This document shows positions 62,327 through 64,000 of a stretch of 64,000 nucleotides of DNA, one piece after another. Below the pieces are notes generated by a model. The model was not told where the DNA came from, ran no database searches, and saw nothing but the letters and a program-made list of their open reading frames with translations. A program made the position numbers and the translations under genes. Source of the DNA: Bartonella ancashensis. GTDB lineage: Bacteria > Pseudomonadota > Alphaproteobacteria > Rhizobiales > Rhizobiaceae. The stretch covers positions 892,001-956,000 of the forward strand of contig NZ_CP010401.1 in the NCBI RefSeq assembly GCF_001281405.1, read 5' to 3'. How positions within the stretch are numbered: position 1 is the stretch's first letter; every line of letters starts with the position of its first letter.

Positions 62327-62845
62327 ATGGTAATTGCTCTTTACGCAGGTTCTTTTGATCCCATTACAAATGGTCACCTTAGTGTTTTGAAGAGCAGTTT
62401 TCTTTTGGCTGATAGGGTATTTGTAGCCGTAGGTGTACATGGTAATAAACATCCCCTTTTTAGGGTAGAAGAACGTATTGATTTAATCATGTGCGCGGGT
62501 AGGGATTTATTGAATGTTTCTCATGATAAGTTACAGGTCATTTCGTTTGATAATCTTCTGATTGATAAAGCACGTGAGATTGGTGCTTCTCTTCTTGTTC
62601 GCGGATTACGTGAAGGAACAGATTTTGATTACGAAATGCAAATGGCGGGGATGAATAGAATCATGGCTCCTGAGTTGCAAACCGTATTTTTACCAGCAGA
62701 TGTTGCCAGCCGCATGATAACTTCTACATTGGTGCGTCAAGTTGCTGCCATGGGTGGTGATGTTACACCTTTTGTTCCTCAAAATGTTGCACATGCTTTG
62801 CGTTTGAAATTTAAATTTGAAGAGGATAAAGGTTGTGTATTCTAA
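62327..62845 (+). CDS. coaD: Phosphopantetheine adenylyltransferase
   Basis: A 172-residue enzyme for the fourth step of coenzyme A synthesis. [11 protein letters not shown] (7-17) is the nucleotidyltransferase TxGH motif, [19 protein letters not shown] the pantetheine-binding region and ITSTLVR the second ATP motif. Start at [10 protein letters not shown]; an in-frame ATG upstream overlaps the end of gyrA and adds ten unconserved residues. Overlaps the following cyclophilin gene start. Confidence 0.96.
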   Translation: MVIALYAGSFDPITNGHLSVLKSSFLLADRVFVAVGVHGNKHPLFRVEERIDLIMCAGRDLLNVSHDKLQVISFDNLLIDKAREIGASLLVRGLREGTDFDYEMQMAGMNRIMAPELQTVFLPADVASRMITSTLVRQVAAMGGDVTPFVPQNVAHALRLKFKFEEDKGCVF

Positions 62846-63410
62846 GATTTTTTCTATTTTTGCATGTATTTTCTATTTTTTGTCGTTTTCTGTAGCAGCA
62901 GACAATCATGATACTCTCGTATTATCCCTTAAAAATGGTGATGTAGTTATTCGTCTTTATCCTGATCTTGCACCAAAACATGTTGCTAGGATTAAGAAAT
63001 TAACAGAAGAAGGGGCTTATAACGGTGTAGTATTTCATCGTGTAATTCCTGGTTTTATGGCGCAGACTGGTGATGTAAAGTTTGGAAAAAAGAACAGCTC
63101 TTATTTTGATCTTAAACATGTTGGAACAGGAGGCTCAGATTACCCCAATTTGCCGGCAGAGTTTTCAGATATGCCATTCAAGCGTGGTACCGTAGGGATG
63201 GCGCGTTCTCAGGATTTTCACTCGGCAAATTCACAGTTTTTTATTTGTTTTGATGACGCTTCTTTTTTAAACGGTCAGTACACTGTTATTGGAGAGGTTG
63301 TAAGTGGTATGGATGTTGTTGACAAAATAAAAAAAGGAACGGCAAGAGATAATGGATCTGTTGCGAATCCTGATGTTATTGAATCTGCTTATTTTCCAGT
63401 TAATCCATAA
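62835..63410 (+). CDS. Periplasmic peptidyl-prolyl cis-trans isomerase (cyclophilin)
   Basis: A 191-residue cyclophilin with a signal peptide (about 1-21, hydrophobic [15 protein letters not shown], cleavage after AA). Core motifs are [32 protein letters not shown] and [10 protein letters not shown]. It folds exported proteins at proline bonds. I use the GTG at 62835, behind GAGG, inside the coaD end; a TTG at 62817 is also in frame. It is paired with a cytosolic paralog 18 bp downstream. Confidence 0.92.
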   Translation: MYSKIFSIFACIFYFLSFSVAADNHDTLVLSLKNGDVVIRLYPDLAPKHVARIKKLTEEGAYNGVVFHRVIPGFMAQTGDVKFGKKNSSYFDLKHVGTGGSDYPNLPAEFSDMPFKRGTVGMARSQDFHSANSQFFICFDDASFLNGQYTVIGEVVSGMDVVDKIKKGTARDNGSVANPDVIESAYFPVNP

Positions 63411-63428
63411 ATTACAAGGAGGGCCACA

Positions 63429-63938
63429 ATGGCTAAAACTAAAAATTCAGAAAATATTCTAATTCTTGATACAACGAAAGGGAGAGTGGTTATAGAGCTT
63501 TTTGCTGACTTGGCTCCTAATCATGTTGCACGTATCAAAGAGTTAGCACATGAGGGCGCTTATGATAATGTTGTTTTTCATCGTGTCATAGATGGTTTTA
63601 TGGCACAAACTGGTGATGTGCAATTTGGGAAAAAAGATAGTAAAGAGTTTAATTTATCACGCGTTGGTACAGGGGGCTCTGATAAACCGAATTTAGTTGC
63701 AGAGTTTTCAAACATTGTTCATAAGCGCGGTGTAGTCTCTATGGCTCGTAGTCAGAATCCAAACTCAGCAAATTCACAGTTCTTTATTTGTTTTGCAGAT
63801 GCGCCTTGGCTTGACCGTCAATATTCTGTATGGGGACAAGTCGTTGAAGGTATGGAGAATATCGATAAAATTAATCGTGGGGAACCACCTAAAGACCAAG
63901 ATATTATTATTAAAGCAACGATAGCTGTTAGTTCATAG
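63429..63938 (+). CDS. ppiB: Cytosolic peptidyl-prolyl cis-trans isomerase (cyclophilin)
   Basis: A 169-residue cyclophilin without a signal peptide. [41 protein letters not shown] and the short WLDRQYSVWGQV loop show a complete catalytic domain. It closely resembles the upstream exported copy, so the two probably arose by duplication and were sorted to different compartments. Start behind AAGGAGGGCCACA. Confidence 0.95.
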   Translation: MAKTKNSENILILDTTKGRVVIELFADLAPNHVARIKELAHEGAYDNVVFHRVIDGFMAQTGDVQFGKKDSKEFNLSRVGTGGSDKPNLVAEFSNIVHKRGVVSMARSQNPNSANSQFFICFADAPWLDRQYSVWGQVVEGMENIDKINRGEPPKDQDIIIKATIAVSS

Positions 63939-64000
63939 TGACGCAAAGAGAATTGTGAACAATTGCCATTATGGTTATGTTTTACGTTTAAAGATGAAAA

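Overview
The window looks like an AT-rich alphaproteobacterial chromosome of the Rhizobiales, and most likely Bartonella. B. bacilliformis or a close relative is my inference. The evidence is a set of lineage markers: a fused SecDF, a PopZ-type (DUF2497) polar organiser, an NdvA-type cyclic glucan exporter, an ATP12 assembly factor, adjacent tRNA-Cys and tRNA-Asn genes, and a GyrA with alanine at residue 91. The strongest pointer is a DUF1561 (PF07598) ricin-B-lectin/toxin gene, a family I know from pathogenic Leptospira and a few Bartonella. Non-coding stretches are long and contain at least one recognisable gene remnant, as expected of a reducing genome of a host-adapted bacterium.

Layout. 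Positions 1-6.7 kb hold a UPF0104-type membrane protein and secDF (both minus), separated by long non-coding DNA, and then tRNA-Leu(UAA). From 6.9 to 11.1 kb there is a small secreted protein of unknown function, a DEAD-box RNA helicase behind a structured leader, and the DUF1561 toxin-like gene (minus). From 11.5 to 17.7 kb come tRNA-Asn, tRNA-Cys, a Pcm-like methyltransferase, a TolC-family outer membrane protein, a PopZ-like protein and valS. From 18.2 to 22.3 kb lies a minus-strand gltIJKL glutamate/aspartate ABC transporter operon, then exodeoxyribonuclease III.

Positions 22.5-41.4 kb are the complete str-S10-spc-alpha superoperon: rpsL-rpsG-fusA-tuf, then rpsJ to rpsQ, rplN to secY-adk, and rpsM-rpsK-rpoA-rplQ. 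It starts at a good promoter with a leader of about 245 nt and closes with a textbook intrinsic terminator. All genes read in one direction, many overlap or nearly touch, and an adenylate kinase and the SecY translocon are co-transcribed with the ribosomal proteins.

Positions 41.6-52.9 kb hold htrA, rarA, recA, alaS, ndvA (minus), an RluC-type pseudouridine synthase and atp12. From 53.5 to 58.4 kb come glnA with a decayed glnB remnant directly upstream (the PII signalling gene appears lost here) and uvrA, all minus. From 58.6 to 64 kb come ssb, gyrA, coaD and two tandem cyclophilins, one exported and one cytosolic.

The most notable items are the DUF1561 lectin-toxin gene with a possible Cys-His-Asn catalytic set and an upstream G7 tract, the glnB pseudogene, the GyrA Ala-91 genotype, a 22-bp-period direct repeat upstream of the glnB/glnA unit, and several structured leaders. 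I found no CRISPR array, insertion sequence, prophage or integrase gene.
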